From Halomonas caseinilytica (GTDB lineage: Bacteria > Pseudomonadota > Gammaproteobacteria > Pseudomonadales > Halomonadaceae): a stretch of 43,077 nucleotides of DNA. The stretch is from NCBI RefSeq assembly GCF_001662305.1, contig NZ_BDEP01000020.1, forward strand, positions 1-43,077. Direction: 5' to 3'. Positions 7,984-16,047 of this stretch are shown piece after piece. A program made the translations under genes and the position numbers. Every line of letters begins with the position of its first letter. The stretch's first letter is position 1. Under the pieces are notes generated by a model, which saw only the letters and a list, made by a program, of their open reading frames with translations, searched no databases and was not told the DNA's origin.

Positions 7984-8754
7984 ATGCTTCTCAACGACAA
8001 GACCGTCATCATCACCGGCGCCTCGCGCGGCATCGGCCGCGCCGCTGCCCTCGAGTGCGCCCGTCAGGGCGCCAATCTGGTCATCGGTTACAGCGGCAGC
8101 GACAGCAGCCGCCCCCTGGTCGACGAGCTGATCGGCGAGATCCGCTCGCTCGGACGCGCTGCCACCTCGGTGGGCGCCCCCGCCGGCGATCCGGATACCG
8201 GCGACAAGCTGGTCGACGCCGCCGTCGAGCACTTCGGCAGTGTCGACGTTTTCGTCAACAACGCCGGCATCTGCCCGTTCCACAGCTTTCTGGACATGCC
8301 TCGGGAAACCTACCTGGAAACCGTCAACACCAACCTCAACGGCGCCTACTTCGCCGTGCAGGCCGCCGCCAACCGCATGAAGGAACAAGGCTACGGCGGC
8401 GCGATCATCGCGGTGAGCTCAATCAGTGCCCTGGTCGGCGGCGCCATGCAGACCCACTACACGCCGACCAAGGCCGGGCTGCTCTCGCTGATGCAATCCT
8501 GCGCCGTCGCCCTCGGCCCCTACGGCATCCGCTGCAACGCCCTGCTGCCAGGCACCATCGAGACCGACATCAACAAGGACGACCTGGCCGATCAGGACAA
8601 GCGCGACTACATGATCGGCCGCACACCGCTGGGCCGCCTTGGGCGTCCGGAAGACATGGCCGGCCCGATCGCCTTCCTCGCCTCCGACATGGCGGCCTAT
8701 GTCACCGGCGCCTCGCTGCTGGTCGACGGCGGCATGTTCGTCAACCTGCAGTAG
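7984..8754 (+). CDS. SDR-family L-rhamnose 1-dehydrogenase
   Basis: A 256-residue classical short-chain dehydrogenase. The coenzyme motif TGASRGIG lies at residues 11-18, NNAG at 92-95, the catalytic Ser at about 146, and Tyr159/Lys163 in YTPTK. The C-terminal GRPEDMAGPIAFLASDMAAY and TGASLLVDGG are standard. In the non-phosphorylative pathway this step oxidises L-rhamnose to L-rhamnono-lactone with NAD(P)+. The lack of an acidic residue directly after the second strand (LVIGYSGS) may favour NADP+; that is an inference. The start at 7984 has GGAG seven bases upstream. It is nine bases from the aldolase gene. The substrate comes from context with rhaM and rhmD, since SDR sequences alone do not define it. 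Confidence 0.88.
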   Translation: MLLNDKTVIITGASRGIGRAAALECARQGANLVIGYSGSDSSRPLVDELIGEIRSLGRAATSVGAPAGDPDTGDKLVDAAVEHFGSVDVFVNNAGICPFHSFLDMPRETYLETVNTNLNGAYFAVQAAANRMKEQGYGGAIIAVSSISALVGGAMQTHYTPTKAGLLSLMQSCAVALGPYGIRCNALLPGTIETDINKDDLADQDKRDYMIGRTPLGRLGRPEDMAGPIAFLASDMAAYVTGASLLVDGGMFVNLQ

Positions 8755-8763
8755 GAGTCCGGC

Positions 8764-9561
8764 ATGCAACTTCCGCGCAATCCCTTCAAGCACGCCCTCA
8801 ACGGCCAGACACGCTATGGCTGCTGGGCCGGTTTCGGCACCGCCTACGCCGCCGAGATCCTCGCCACCACCGGCTTCGATTGGCTGCTGATCGATGGCGA
8901 GCACGCACCCAACCCCGTGCCGGCCGTACTCGGCCAGCTCCAGGCCATGGCGCCCTATGACAGCGCCCCGGTGGTACGCGCCGTCAATCACGACCCATCC
9001 CTGATCAAGCGCCTGCTCGACATCGGCGCCCAGACCCTGATGGTGCCGATGGTGGATACCGCCGAACAGGCCGAAGCCCTGGTGCGTGCCACGCGCTTCC
9101 CGCCGCAGGGCATCCGCGGCGTGGGCGGCGGCCTGACTCGCGCGACGCGCTGGGATGCCGTACCCGACTACATCGAGACCGCCCACCAGGAGCTGTGCCT
9201 GATCGTCCAGGTCGAGTCACCGCAGGGTATCGACAATGTCGAGGCCATTGCCGCCGTGGAAGGCGTCGATGCCGTCTTCATCGGCCCCGCCGACCTCTCC
9301 ACCGGAGTCGGCCATATCGGCAACCCCGGCCATCCCGACGTGCAGGCGATGATCCGCCGCGCCTTCGATGCCGCCCAGGCAGCCGGCAAGGCCACCGGCA
9401 TCCTCGCGCCCGCCGAGCCGGACGCTCGGCGCTATGCCGAGTGGGGCTTCGACTTCATCGCCGTGGGCATCGACATCAGCCTGCTGCGCCAGGCCGCCCT
9501 GCAGACCATGGAACGCTACAAGCCCGGCGCTTCCCGGGCGACACCTTCCGACACGTACTGA
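8764..9561 (+). CDS. rhmA: 2-keto-3-deoxy-L-rhamnonate aldolase (HpcH/HpaI family)
   Basis: A 265-residue class II, metal-dependent aldolase of the HpcH/HpaI family. The active-site residues are visible: FDWLLIDGEHAPN with the Glu47-His48 pair, Arg72 in PVVRAV, and metal ligands Glu151 (IVQVESPQG) and Asp177 (FIGPADLS). It cleaves 2-keto-3-deoxy-L-rhamnonate to pyruvate and L-lactaldehyde. The RGVGGGLTRATRW segment after the third strand is the family signature loop. E. coli RhmA is the obvious counterpart, and it too is encoded beside a rhamnonate dehydratase. The ATG at 8764 has AGGAG close upstream. Cleavage here links the operon to central metabolism via pyruvate and to the next gene via lactaldehyde. 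Confidence 0.92.
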   Translation: MQLPRNPFKHALNGQTRYGCWAGFGTAYAAEILATTGFDWLLIDGEHAPNPVPAVLGQLQAMAPYDSAPVVRAVNHDPSLIKRLLDIGAQTLMVPMVDTAEQAEALVRATRFPPQGIRGVGGGLTRATRWDAVPDYIETAHQELCLIVQVESPQGIDNVEAIAAVEGVDAVFIGPADLSTGVGHIGNPGHPDVQAMIRRAFDAAQAAGKATGILAPAEPDARRYAEWGFDFIAVGIDISLLRQAALQTMERYKPGASRATPSDTY

Positions 9562-9621
9562 ACCGCAACGCCAACGACACACGCGACAACGGCATAACAC
9601 CACAACGAGAGGAGTCGATTC

Positions 9622-11061
9622 ATGGCCAGCGATATCCAGACCCACCAGAACTACATCAACGGAGCCTTCGTCCCCGCCCGCGAGCACCTCGAGGTACGCA
9701 ACCCAGCCAACGGGCAGTTGCTCTCGCGGGCGCCGGAATCCTCAGCGGACGACGTCGAACGCGCCCTGGACGCCGCCCGCGCCGCCCAGAAACCTTGGTC
9801 ACGCCTACCCGCCGTGGAGCGCGCCGCCTACCTGCAGCGCCTTGCCGACGAAATACGCCGCGAGGCCAAGTCACTGGCGCGGATCATCACCGAAGAACAG
9901 GGCAAGGTCTCCGGCCTGGCCGAAGTGGAGGTCAACTTCACCGCGGATTACCTTGACTACATGGCCGGCTGGGCACGACGCATCGAAGGCGAGATCATCG
10001 AGAGCGACCGCCCCGGCGAGAACATCTTCCTGTTCCGCAAGCCGCTGGGCGTGGTCGCCGGCATCCTGCCGTGGAACTTCCCCTTCTTTCTGATCGCTCG
10101 CAAGATGGCCCCGGCACTGGTCACCGGCAACACCGTGGTGATCAAGCCCAGCGAGGAGACGCCCAACAACTGCTTCGCCTTCACGCGCCTGCTCGACCGG
10201 ATCGGCCTTCCCGAGGGCGTGTTCAACGTGGTCAGCGGCAGCGGCGCCAGTACCGGCAACGCCCTGACGGCGAGTTCGCGGGTCGACATGATCAGCTTCA
10301 CCGGCAGCGTCGAGACCGGCTCGCGCATCATGCGCGGCGCCGCCGACAACATCACCAAGCTCAACCTGGAACTGGGCGGCAAGGCGCCGGCCATCGTCCT
10401 CGACGACGCCGACATCGACCTGGCCGTGCGATCGATTCGCGCCTCCCGAATCATCAATACCGGCCAGGTGTGCAACTGTGCCGAGCGCATCTACGTGCAA
10501 CGCGGCGTGGCCGACGCGTTCACCGACAAGCTCGCTCGCGCCATGGCCGAGACCACCTACGGTGATCCCCTAGCACAACCGGATGTCGAGATGGGACCAC
10601 TGATCAACCAGCAAGGGCTGAACAAGGTGGCCGCCATGGTCGAACGCGCCTGTCGGAACGGCGCCGAGACGATCACCGGCGGGCAAGTCGCCGACCTCGG
10701 CCAGGGCTTCCACTACCAGCCCACGGTGCTCGCCGGCTGCCGCAGCGACATGGAAATCATGCGACGGGAAATCTTCGGCCCGGTACTGCCGATCCAGATC
10801 GTCGACGACCTCGATGAGGCAATCCAGTTCGCCAACGACTCCGATTACGGCCTGACCTCCTCGGTCTATACCCGCGACCTCGCCCGCGCCATGCACGCCT
10901 GTCGCGAGATCGACTACGGCGAGACCTACATCAACCGCGAAAACTTCGAGGCGATGCAGGGCTTCCATGCCGGCACCCGCAAGTCGGGCATCGGGGGCGC
11001 CGATGGCAAGCACGGTCTCTACGAATATACCCATAGCCACGTGGTCTATCTCGAAACCTGA
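9622..11061 (+). CDS. aldA: Lactaldehyde/glycolaldehyde dehydrogenase
   Basis: A 479-residue aldehyde dehydrogenase, the same length as E. coli AldA and very similar throughout, including YMAGWARRIEGEIIESDRPG, FRKPLGVVAGILPWNFPFFL and the end FHAGTRKSGIGGADGKHGLY. Catalytic Cys284 lies in GQVCNCAER, general base Glu250 in LELGGKAP, and Asn152 in PWNFP. It oxidises L-lactaldehyde to L-lactate with NAD+, the last step of the rhamnose route encoded here. The protein is cytoplasmic. The start at 9622 follows GAGAGGAG. A 60-base gap after the aldolase gene shows no terminator. AldA enzymes also accept glycolaldehyde, so it could serve other sugars too. Confidence 0.93.
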   Translation: MASDIQTHQNYINGAFVPAREHLEVRNPANGQLLSRAPESSADDVERALDAARAAQKPWSRLPAVERAAYLQRLADEIRREAKSLARIITEEQGKVSGLAEVEVNFTADYLDYMAGWARRIEGEIIESDRPGENIFLFRKPLGVVAGILPWNFPFFLIARKMAPALVTGNTVVIKPSEETPNNCFAFTRLLDRIGLPEGVFNVVSGSGASTGNALTASSRVDMISFTGSVETGSRIMRGAADNITKLNLELGGKAPAIVLDDADIDLAVRSIRASRIINTGQVCNCAERIYVQRGVADAFTDKLARAMAETTYGDPLAQPDVEMGPLINQQGLNKVAAMVERACRNGAETITGGQVADLGQGFHYQPTVLAGCRSDMEIMRREIFGPVLPIQIVDDLDEAIQFANDSDYGLTSSVYTRDLARAMHACREIDYGETYINRENFEAMQGFHAGTRKSGIGGADGKHGLYEYTHSHVVYLET

Positions 11062-11097
11062 GCCCCGACACCCCAACAACAACAGGAGGGACTCGCC

Positions 11098-12618
11098 ATG
11101 GGCACGACATCCCATGAGACACAAGCCACCTCGGCCCCGCGCAGCGAGTACGAGCGCCAGCCTGTCCCCGACGAGGCGCGACTGGGATTCAAGAACTTTC
11201 TTGGCATGTATGCCGGCGAACACACCGCCGGCACCGAGCTGATGATCGGCCCTCTGTTCGTCCTGGCGGGCGTGTCGGCCTTCGACGTGGTGGTCGGCCT
11301 GCTGGTCGGCAATGCCCTGGCGGTATTGAGCTGGCTTTTCCTCACGGCTCCCATCGGGACCCGGGCACGGCTGACGCTCTACTATCATCTGGAGAAGATT
11401 GCCGGACGCTACACCGTCATCCTCTACAACCTGGCCAATGGCCTGGCGTTCTGCTTTCTCGCCGGCGCCATGATCACCGTCTCCGCCACCGCCGTGGGCG
11501 TCTGGTTCGGCTTTCCGTTGCCCACCCTGGCGGACATGACACCGAACAGCATCGGCTGGGTACTCAGCGTGCTGGGCGTCGGCCTCATGATCACCCTCGT
11601 GGCGGCCTACGGCTACCGCTTCGTGTCCTGGTTCGCCAACATCGCCGCTCCCTGGATGGTCTTGATCTTCCTCGGCTTCGGTATCGTCTCGCTGAAGTGG
11701 TTCATCGATGCCACAGGGACGAGCGTCGCCTCCACCGGCGACCTGTGGCAACTGGCCGAGACGGCGATCTGGACCGGCGTGCACGTGCCCGGACAGCCGG
11801 ACTTCACCATCTGGCACGTCATCTTCTTCGCCTGGTTTGCCAATATGGCCATGCACATCGGCATGTCCGATCTGTCGGTACTGCGCTTTGCGCGCAAGAG
11901 CTGGTACAGCATCGCCTCGGCGGCGGGGATGTATGTCGGTCACTTCATGGCCTGGCTGGCAGCCTCCATGCTGTTCGCCTTCCAGATGTACGATGCCGGC
12001 CTGGGCAGCGAGGCCGCCGTGATCGCCGCCGCCGAAGCCGGTCGGATACCGGATCCGCTCCCTGGCCCCCTGGCCGATCAGGCACTGGGCGTGGCGGGGC
12101 TGATCTGCGTGATCATCGCCGGCTGGACCACCGCCAACCCGACCATCTACCGCGCCGGACTCGCCTTCCAGGCCGTCATCCCGCGGGTCTCGCGCTTCCA
12201 TGTCACGATCGGCACGGGACTGCTGACCACCTTCGTGGCGATGTTCCCCGGCGTGGCGATGCAGCTGCTGGGGTTCGTCGCCCTGTACGGCCTGCTGCTG
12301 ATGCCGATCGGCGCGGTGATCGTCATCGACTACTGGGTTCTCCCGCGGCTCGGCATGCAGCGCTTCTACGCCGAGCACGCCGGGCATCGACTGACCATGC
12401 CGGCCCTGGGCACCTGGCTGATCACCCTGGCGATCTGCCTGGTGCTGGTGCGCTTCGCCGACATCGAGATCTTCTTCGTGGCCCTGTCCGGCTGGTTCAT
12501 CGCCGCGACCCTGTTCATCGGCCTGAGCTTCCTGGCTCAGCGGCGACAGGCAACTCATGTCGCCATGACCACGACGGCCGCCCCGAACGGCTCGGCCACC
12601 ACCGCAACGAGGGAGTGA
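11098..12618 (+). CDS. NCS1-family (purine-cytosine permease-like) transporter
   Basis: A 506-residue inner-membrane protein with about 12 hydrophobic helices and a polar N-terminal tail of about 40 residues. The pattern matches the nucleobase:cation symporter-1 family (Transp_cyt_pur): a loop before helix 1 (FKNFLGMYAGEHTAGTELMI), PIGTRARLTLYYHLEKIAGR after helix 2, the long central helix WHVIFFAWFANMAMHIGMSD, and AGWTTANPTIYRAGLAFQAV in helix 8. Known members move nucleobases, hydantoins, allantoin or thiamine precursors with H+ or Na+. Here the gene is 36 bases downstream of aldA in the rhamnose operon, so a sugar, sugar-acid or lactone substrate is inferred; that would be unusual for NCS1. 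AGGAGGG precedes the ATG. The NCS1 family call is fairly firm; the substrate is unknown. Confidence 0.8.
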   Translation: MGTTSHETQATSAPRSEYERQPVPDEARLGFKNFLGMYAGEHTAGTELMIGPLFVLAGVSAFDVVVGLLVGNALAVLSWLFLTAPIGTRARLTLYYHLEKIAGRYTVILYNLANGLAFCFLAGAMITVSATAVGVWFGFPLPTLADMTPNSIGWVLSVLGVGLMITLVAAYGYRFVSWFANIAAPWMVLIFLGFGIVSLKWFIDATGTSVASTGDLWQLAETAIWTGVHVPGQPDFTIWHVIFFAWFANMAMHIGMSDLSVLRFARKSWYSIASAAGMYVGHFMAWLAASMLFAFQMYDAGLGSEAAVIAAAEAGRIPDPLPGPLADQALGVAGLICVIIAGWTTANPTIYRAGLAFQAVIPRVSRFHVTIGTGLLTTFVAMFPGVAMQLLGFVALYGLLLMPIGAVIVIDYWVLPRLGMQRFYAEHAGHRLTMPALGTWLITLAICLVLVRFADIEIFFVALSGWFIAATLFIGLSFLAQRRQATHVAMTTTAAPNGSATTATRE

Positions 12619-12624
12619 CTCGCC

Positions 12625-12825
12625 ATGCGCACGATTCTCCAGACCCTCTCGATCTCGATGCTCGTCCTGACGGTACTGCTGCCGAGCCTGTACCTGTTCG
12701 ATGCCTTAGGCGAGGTCGCGATGAAATGGGCGCTGCTGTTTGTCACGCTCGTCTGGTTTGCCGTCACGCCTCTCTGGATGGGGCGCCAGCCTCCAGCAAA
12801 CCGACACGAGCATCGCAGCCGATGA
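12625..12825 (+). CDS. Small two-helix membrane protein paired with the NCS1 transporter
   Basis: A 66-residue protein with two predicted transmembrane helices, about residues 5-27 (LQTLSISMLVLTVLLPSLYL) and 32-52 (MKWALLFVTLVWFAVTPLWM), and a short basic tail rich in Arg and His. It starts seven bases after the stop of the NCS1 gene, behind the GAGGGAG at the end of that reading frame, so the two are almost certainly co-translated. No family is recognised. The shape recalls small accessory subunits of secondary transporters and the small subunit paired with some sodium-solute symporters, but that is analogy only. A plausible job is to stabilise or regulate the permease. The alternative, a spurious frame, is argued against by the tight spacing, ribosome site and clean helices. 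Confidence 0.65.
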   Translation: MRTILQTLSISMLVLTVLLPSLYLFDALGEVAMKWALLFVTLVWFAVTPLWMGRQPPANRHEHRSR

Positions 12826-12848
12826 ACTACTGCCCGGCGCGCCTGGCT

Positions 12849-12875
12849 CGGCCCCGATAGCTCGCCTCGGGGCCG
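12849..12875 (+). promoter_or_regulatory. Nine-base-pair hairpin between the small membrane protein and the GntP gene
   Basis: CGGCCCCGA (12849-12857) pairs perfectly with TCGGGGCCG (12867-12875) around a nine-base loop. There is no T-tract, so it is a weak or Rho-assisted terminator, or an mRNA-processing or stability element. It would set the GntP-family gene at a lower or separate expression level from the rhamnose genes upstream. Confidence 0.5.
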
Positions 12876-12993
12876 CCCTCATGCCGGCCCGAGCCCTACT
12901 CACTCACGTTTTCCACCACGACATGACGACCGGGCTCACCCGGTCGCCATGGGCAGACTCGTACCGACAACAACCTCTTCGAGAGTTCACGCC

Positions 12994-14352
12994 ATGGAAA
13001 TTCTGCATCTCGCGATTGCCATATCGCTCATTCTGCTCCTGATCCTCTACGCCAAGCTGAACCCTGCCATCAGCCTGATCATCGGCAGCCTCTACCTCGG
13101 CCTCGCCATGGGGCTCGGCATGACCGACACCGTGGATGCCATCAGCGGCGGTTTCGGCGACATTATGGCCGGCATCGGCCTGCCCATCGGCTTTGGCGTC
13201 ATCATCGGCCAATTGATGAGCGACTCCGGGGCCGCCCACAAGATCGCCCACACTCTGGTGAAGAGCGCTCCGCGCGGTGCGGGGCTCTATGCCCTGGGGC
13301 TGACCGGTTTCCTGCTCTCGATCCCGGTCTTCTTCGACGTGACCTTCGTGATCCTGGTGCCACTGGGCGTGGCGCTGGCCAAGACTCTCGGCAAACCCCT
13401 GCCCTATGCCGTCGGTGCCCTGGTCATCGGGGCCGCCACCTCGCACACCATCGTGCCACCGACCCCCAATCCGCTGGCGGCGGCCACCATCCTCGACTTC
13501 GATATCGGCGTCATGACCTTCGCCGGCCTGGGCGTCGGCCTGATCACCGCGCTGGTGGTGATGAAGCTCTACTTTTTGATCCTCGACCGAGGCATCTGGA
13601 ACGCCCGCACGGACGAGCTGAACGTCGCCACGGTCGGCGGAGGCGAGACGACGGCACCGGTCGATTTCGATCGGATTCCGCTCTGGCAGGCCCTGCTGCC
13701 GATCGCGCTGCCGATCCTGCTGATCCTGAGCGGCACCCTCTATGATTATTGCCAGCAACTGGGTCTGCTGGCCGGCGACACGCTGCCCGCCTTCGTGGCC
13801 TTCATCAGCGACCGCATCGTCGCCCTGATGGCCGGCGCCCTGGCCGCCTATGCGGTGGCCTCGCGCAGCATGAACCGTGATGAGCGCGACACCGCCGCCG
13901 CCACAGGCCTGCAGACCGCCGGCATGGTCCTGCTAGTCACCGGTGCCGGCGGTTCGCTGGGCAGCGTGATCGAGGCCACCCAGATCGGCCAGACGCTGGT
14001 CGACAGCGTCTTCCGCGAGACCCAGTCGGGGCTCGGCATGATCCTGCTCACCTATGGCCTGGCAGCGATCTTCCGTATCGCCCAGGGCTCGGGCACTGTC
14101 GCCGGCATCACCGCCATGACGATCATGGCCGGAGCGGCTTCCACCGGTGTGGTCGACCCGATCTGGATCGCCCTGGCAGCCCTGTCGGGCGGCATCAGCA
14201 TCGGTCACGTCAACGACAGCGGCTTCTGGATCACGACACAGCTCGCCGGCTTCAGCGTGCGAGGCGGATTCAAGACCTACACGCTCGGCGAGGCCATGGT
14301 CTCCCTGATGATTCTCACGTTGACGCTGGTGGGCGCCGCCATCTGGGGGTGA
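12994..14352 (+). CDS. GntP-family permease (gluconate:H+ symporter type)
   Basis: A 452-residue inner-membrane protein with about 12-14 hydrophobic helices. GntP-family features include GIGLPIGFGVIIGQLMSDSG, LLSIPVFFDVTFVILVPLGV, the helix-breaking SHTIVPPTPNPLAAA, and RIAQGSGTVAGITAMTIMAG with GHVNDSGFWI near the end. Known members import gluconate, other sugar acids, D-serine or fructuronate with protons. Placed after the rhamnose operon, L-rhamnonate or a related deoxy-sugar acid is a sensible guess, not shown by the sequence. The ATG at 12994 is chosen because the conserved hydrophobic start follows it; the ribosome site (GAGAG) is modest. A gap of 168 bases containing a hairpin separates it from the preceding gene. 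Confidence 0.9.
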   Translation: MEILHLAIAISLILLLILYAKLNPAISLIIGSLYLGLAMGLGMTDTVDAISGGFGDIMAGIGLPIGFGVIIGQLMSDSGAAHKIAHTLVKSAPRGAGLYALGLTGFLLSIPVFFDVTFVILVPLGVALAKTLGKPLPYAVGALVIGAATSHTIVPPTPNPLAAATILDFDIGVMTFAGLGVGLITALVVMKLYFLILDRGIWNARTDELNVATVGGGETTAPVDFDRIPLWQALLPIALPILLILSGTLYDYCQQLGLLAGDTLPAFVAFISDRIVALMAGALAAYAVASRSMNRDERDTAAATGLQTAGMVLLVTGAGGSLGSVIEATQIGQTLVDSVFRETQSGLGMILLTYGLAAIFRIAQGSGTVAGITAMTIMAGAASTGVVDPIWIALAALSGGISIGHVNDSGFWITTQLAGFSVRGGFKTYTLGEAMVSLMILTLTLVGAAIWG

Positions 14353-14470
14353 TGCCGAGCATCACGGTTTCCACGTCGAGGTGAGGCGACGAGTGCACCG
14401 GTCGCCCGCCTCGCGTCAGTGGCGCACGGCTCACACCCCCATCATGCGATCCTGGCCGCGTGCAGTGGGC

Positions 14471-14722
14471 TCAGCCGGCGTCGAGGCGTCTCTGCAGGGC
14501 AGGGTCGCGAACGGCCAGCACCTCGAACAGCCCGAGGGCTCGCAGTGCGGGAAGCGCCGCCAGAATGTCGCGTTCCGCTGTCGCGCGCTCATCGGGAGAC
14601 GTCGTCGGATCGCTCCAGCACTTGGCATTGGCCAGGAAGGCCGCGACGCTGCCCTTGCGGATGACGGTGCCGCTCTTCTCGATCTGATGCGTATCGTCGG
14701 GGAGAATGTCTTCGGCTCGCAT
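14471..14722 (-). CDS. Small conserved-looking protein of unknown function
   Basis: An 83-residue soluble protein starting at 14722 behind a strong AGGAGG. The middle reads VIRKGSVAAFLANAKCW, then an acidic linker, then RDILAALPALRALGLFEVLA and VRDPALQRRLDAG. It has no signal peptide or membrane helix. The composition and codon use fit the neighbouring real genes, and the ribosome site is one of the best in the window. I recall similar short proteins in Halomonas genomes but know no function or domain name. It is divergent from the AraC-family gene at 14818, 95 bases apart, so it may be that regulator's target. It is convergent with the GntP-family gene, 118 bases away. Confidence 0.7.
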   Translation of the reverse strand: MRAEDILPDDTHQIEKSGTVIRKGSVAAFLANAKCWSDPTTSPDERATAERDILAALPALRALGLFEVLAVRDPALQRRLDAG

Positions 14723-14817
14723 GGTCGTTCCTCCTGTTGTGGAGAGATCACCGTACTTGAACCCAGGCGGCCTTGTTGCGTTATATAAGCCAACATATAG
14801 CGCTTTGGTGCCAACTC

Positions 14818-15636
14818 ATGCCGACTCCGCTGATTCCTCCCGACCTGGCGGCCTCCCCCGATGGTCCCTCGGTCATCGCCGTCATGCTGCGCTCGGACAC
14901 GCTGCGGGTGACGCAGCGCCACCGCCACGCGCGCGGCCAATTGCTCGGCGCCTCGAACGGTCTGGTGTCGGTCGAGACCGATCGGGGGCAATGGGTCGTG
15001 CCGGCCACTCACGCCGTCTGGGTACCGCCCGCTATCATGCACGGTCTGAGATCACATGGGCCCTTCGCCGGATGGAGCGCCTACGTGACGCCTGCGTCCT
15101 GCACCGCCCTGCCGGACCGGCCCTGCATTCTCCCCGTCTCGGGCCTGCTCCGTGAGGTAGTGGCACGCTTGGCACAGGTCTCGGATAACGTGCTGACGGC
15201 GGCGCAGCAGAGACTGGCCGACGTGCTCCTGGATGAAATCGGCACGGCGCCTCACGATGCGCTGGGGCTGTCGATGCCCACGGATCCACGCGTGCGGAAG
15301 GTGGCAAGCGCCTTGTCGGAATGTCCCGACGATTCCCGACGTCTCGAGGAATGGGCCGCCTGGGCCGGTATCGCCCCGCGCACGCTGTCGCGACGCTTCG
15401 TCAAGGAGACGGGCTTCACCCTGACCGAGTGGCGCCAGCGAGTGCGGCTGCTGCGCGCGATGGAGCTGCTGGCGGCAGGAGACTCGGTAACACGAGTGGC
15501 GCTGGAACTGGGCTACGACAATACCAGCGCCTTCATCGCCCTGTTCCGGCGGCAGTTCGGAACCACGCCAGGGCAGTTTGCCTCGACCGGCCGCTTGCCA
15601 TCTGCCGGCCGGGCCGACAGGGCAGGGCACCCTTGA
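14818..15636 (+). CDS. AraC-family transcriptional regulator with cupin-type sensor domain
   Basis: A 272-residue regulator. Residues about 30-110 form a cupin-like sensor domain (RHRHARGQLLGASNGLVSVE, then VVPATHAVWVPPAIMHGLRS). Residues about 165-265 hold the paired AraC helix-turn-helix motifs: WAAWAGIAPRTLSRRFVKET, then VTRVALELGYDNTSAFIALF and FGTTPGQF. This layout is that of NimR-type and related AraC proteins that often control a divergent exporter or enzyme gene. Here the divergent gene is the small 83-residue protein. The ATG at 14818 follows a poor ribosome site and starts just before the cupin; a longer form from 14773 is possible. The effector is unknown. The stop is five bases from the convergent DUF952 gene. 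Confidence 0.85.
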   Translation: MPTPLIPPDLAASPDGPSVIAVMLRSDTLRVTQRHRHARGQLLGASNGLVSVETDRGQWVVPATHAVWVPPAIMHGLRSHGPFAGWSAYVTPASCTALPDRPCILPVSGLLREVVARLAQVSDNVLTAAQQRLADVLLDEIGTAPHDALGLSMPTDPRVRKVASALSECPDDSRRLEEWAAWAGIAPRTLSRRFVKETGFTLTEWRQRVRLLRAMELLAAGDSVTRVALELGYDNTSAFIALFRRQFGTTPGQFASTGRLPSAGRADRAGHP

Positions 15637-15640
15637 TGCG

Positions 15641-15970
15641 TCAGCGTTCCAGCCACTCCGCCTCGACGCGACGGACCGTCACCACCGCCTCGGTCGGCAG
15701 GGCCTCGATACGCGCCAGTGGCCTCGGCCAGGGTTCCTCGTCGGTCGGCTCGCGCCACTCGATATGCTCGGCGAAGCCGCTCGGGTCCACTTCGAGTATC
15801 AACGGCCGCTCGTCCTTGGCGAAATAACGGCGTGCCGTATAGGCCACGGCCGCGGCGACATTCAGGTGCACGCCGTCGGCCCGGTGGTCATTGCCACAAC
15901 GCGACACCATGCCGGAACGACATGCCGCTTCCCAAGTCGCCTCCGGTAACACGCGATACAATGGCTCCAT
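15641..15970 (-). CDS. DUF952-family protein
   Basis: A 109-residue soluble protein matching the DUF952 pattern: an opening MEPLYRVLPEATWEAACRSG (an L-Y-x-(I/V)-x-x...W-x-x-A-x-x-x-G start), a central ADGVHLNVAAAVAYTARRYF in place of the usual D-G-F-I-H-x-S block, LILEVDPSGFAEHIEWREPT, and the closing P-R-I/L...LP element near WPRPLARIEALPTEAVV. The function of the family is unknown; its fold resembles ADP-ribosyltransferase-like or small glutathione-transferase-associated proteins depending on annotation source, and I do not assign an activity. The start at 15970 has GGGAGG upstream. It is divergent from the LysR gene at 16048 and nearly touches the AraC gene at its 3' end. Confidence 0.75.
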   Translation of the reverse strand: MEPLYRVLPEATWEAACRSGMVSRCGNDHRADGVHLNVAAAVAYTARRYFAKDERPLILEVDPSGFAEHIEWREPTDEEPWPRPLARIEALPTEAVVTVRRVEAEWLER

Positions 15971-16047
15971 ACCCGCCTCCCTGACCCATAGTGCTCGCCT
16001 TGAGCGTAGCGGGTGGCGCCACCATCCACCAGGTGACTGGAGTTCCC

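Noticed and set aside
10570..12558. A 662-residue open frame on the minus strand
   Set aside because: It lies exactly opposite the aldA end and the NCS1 gene; its low-complexity Gly, Asp, His and Gln composition is typical of antisense frames in GC-rich DNA.
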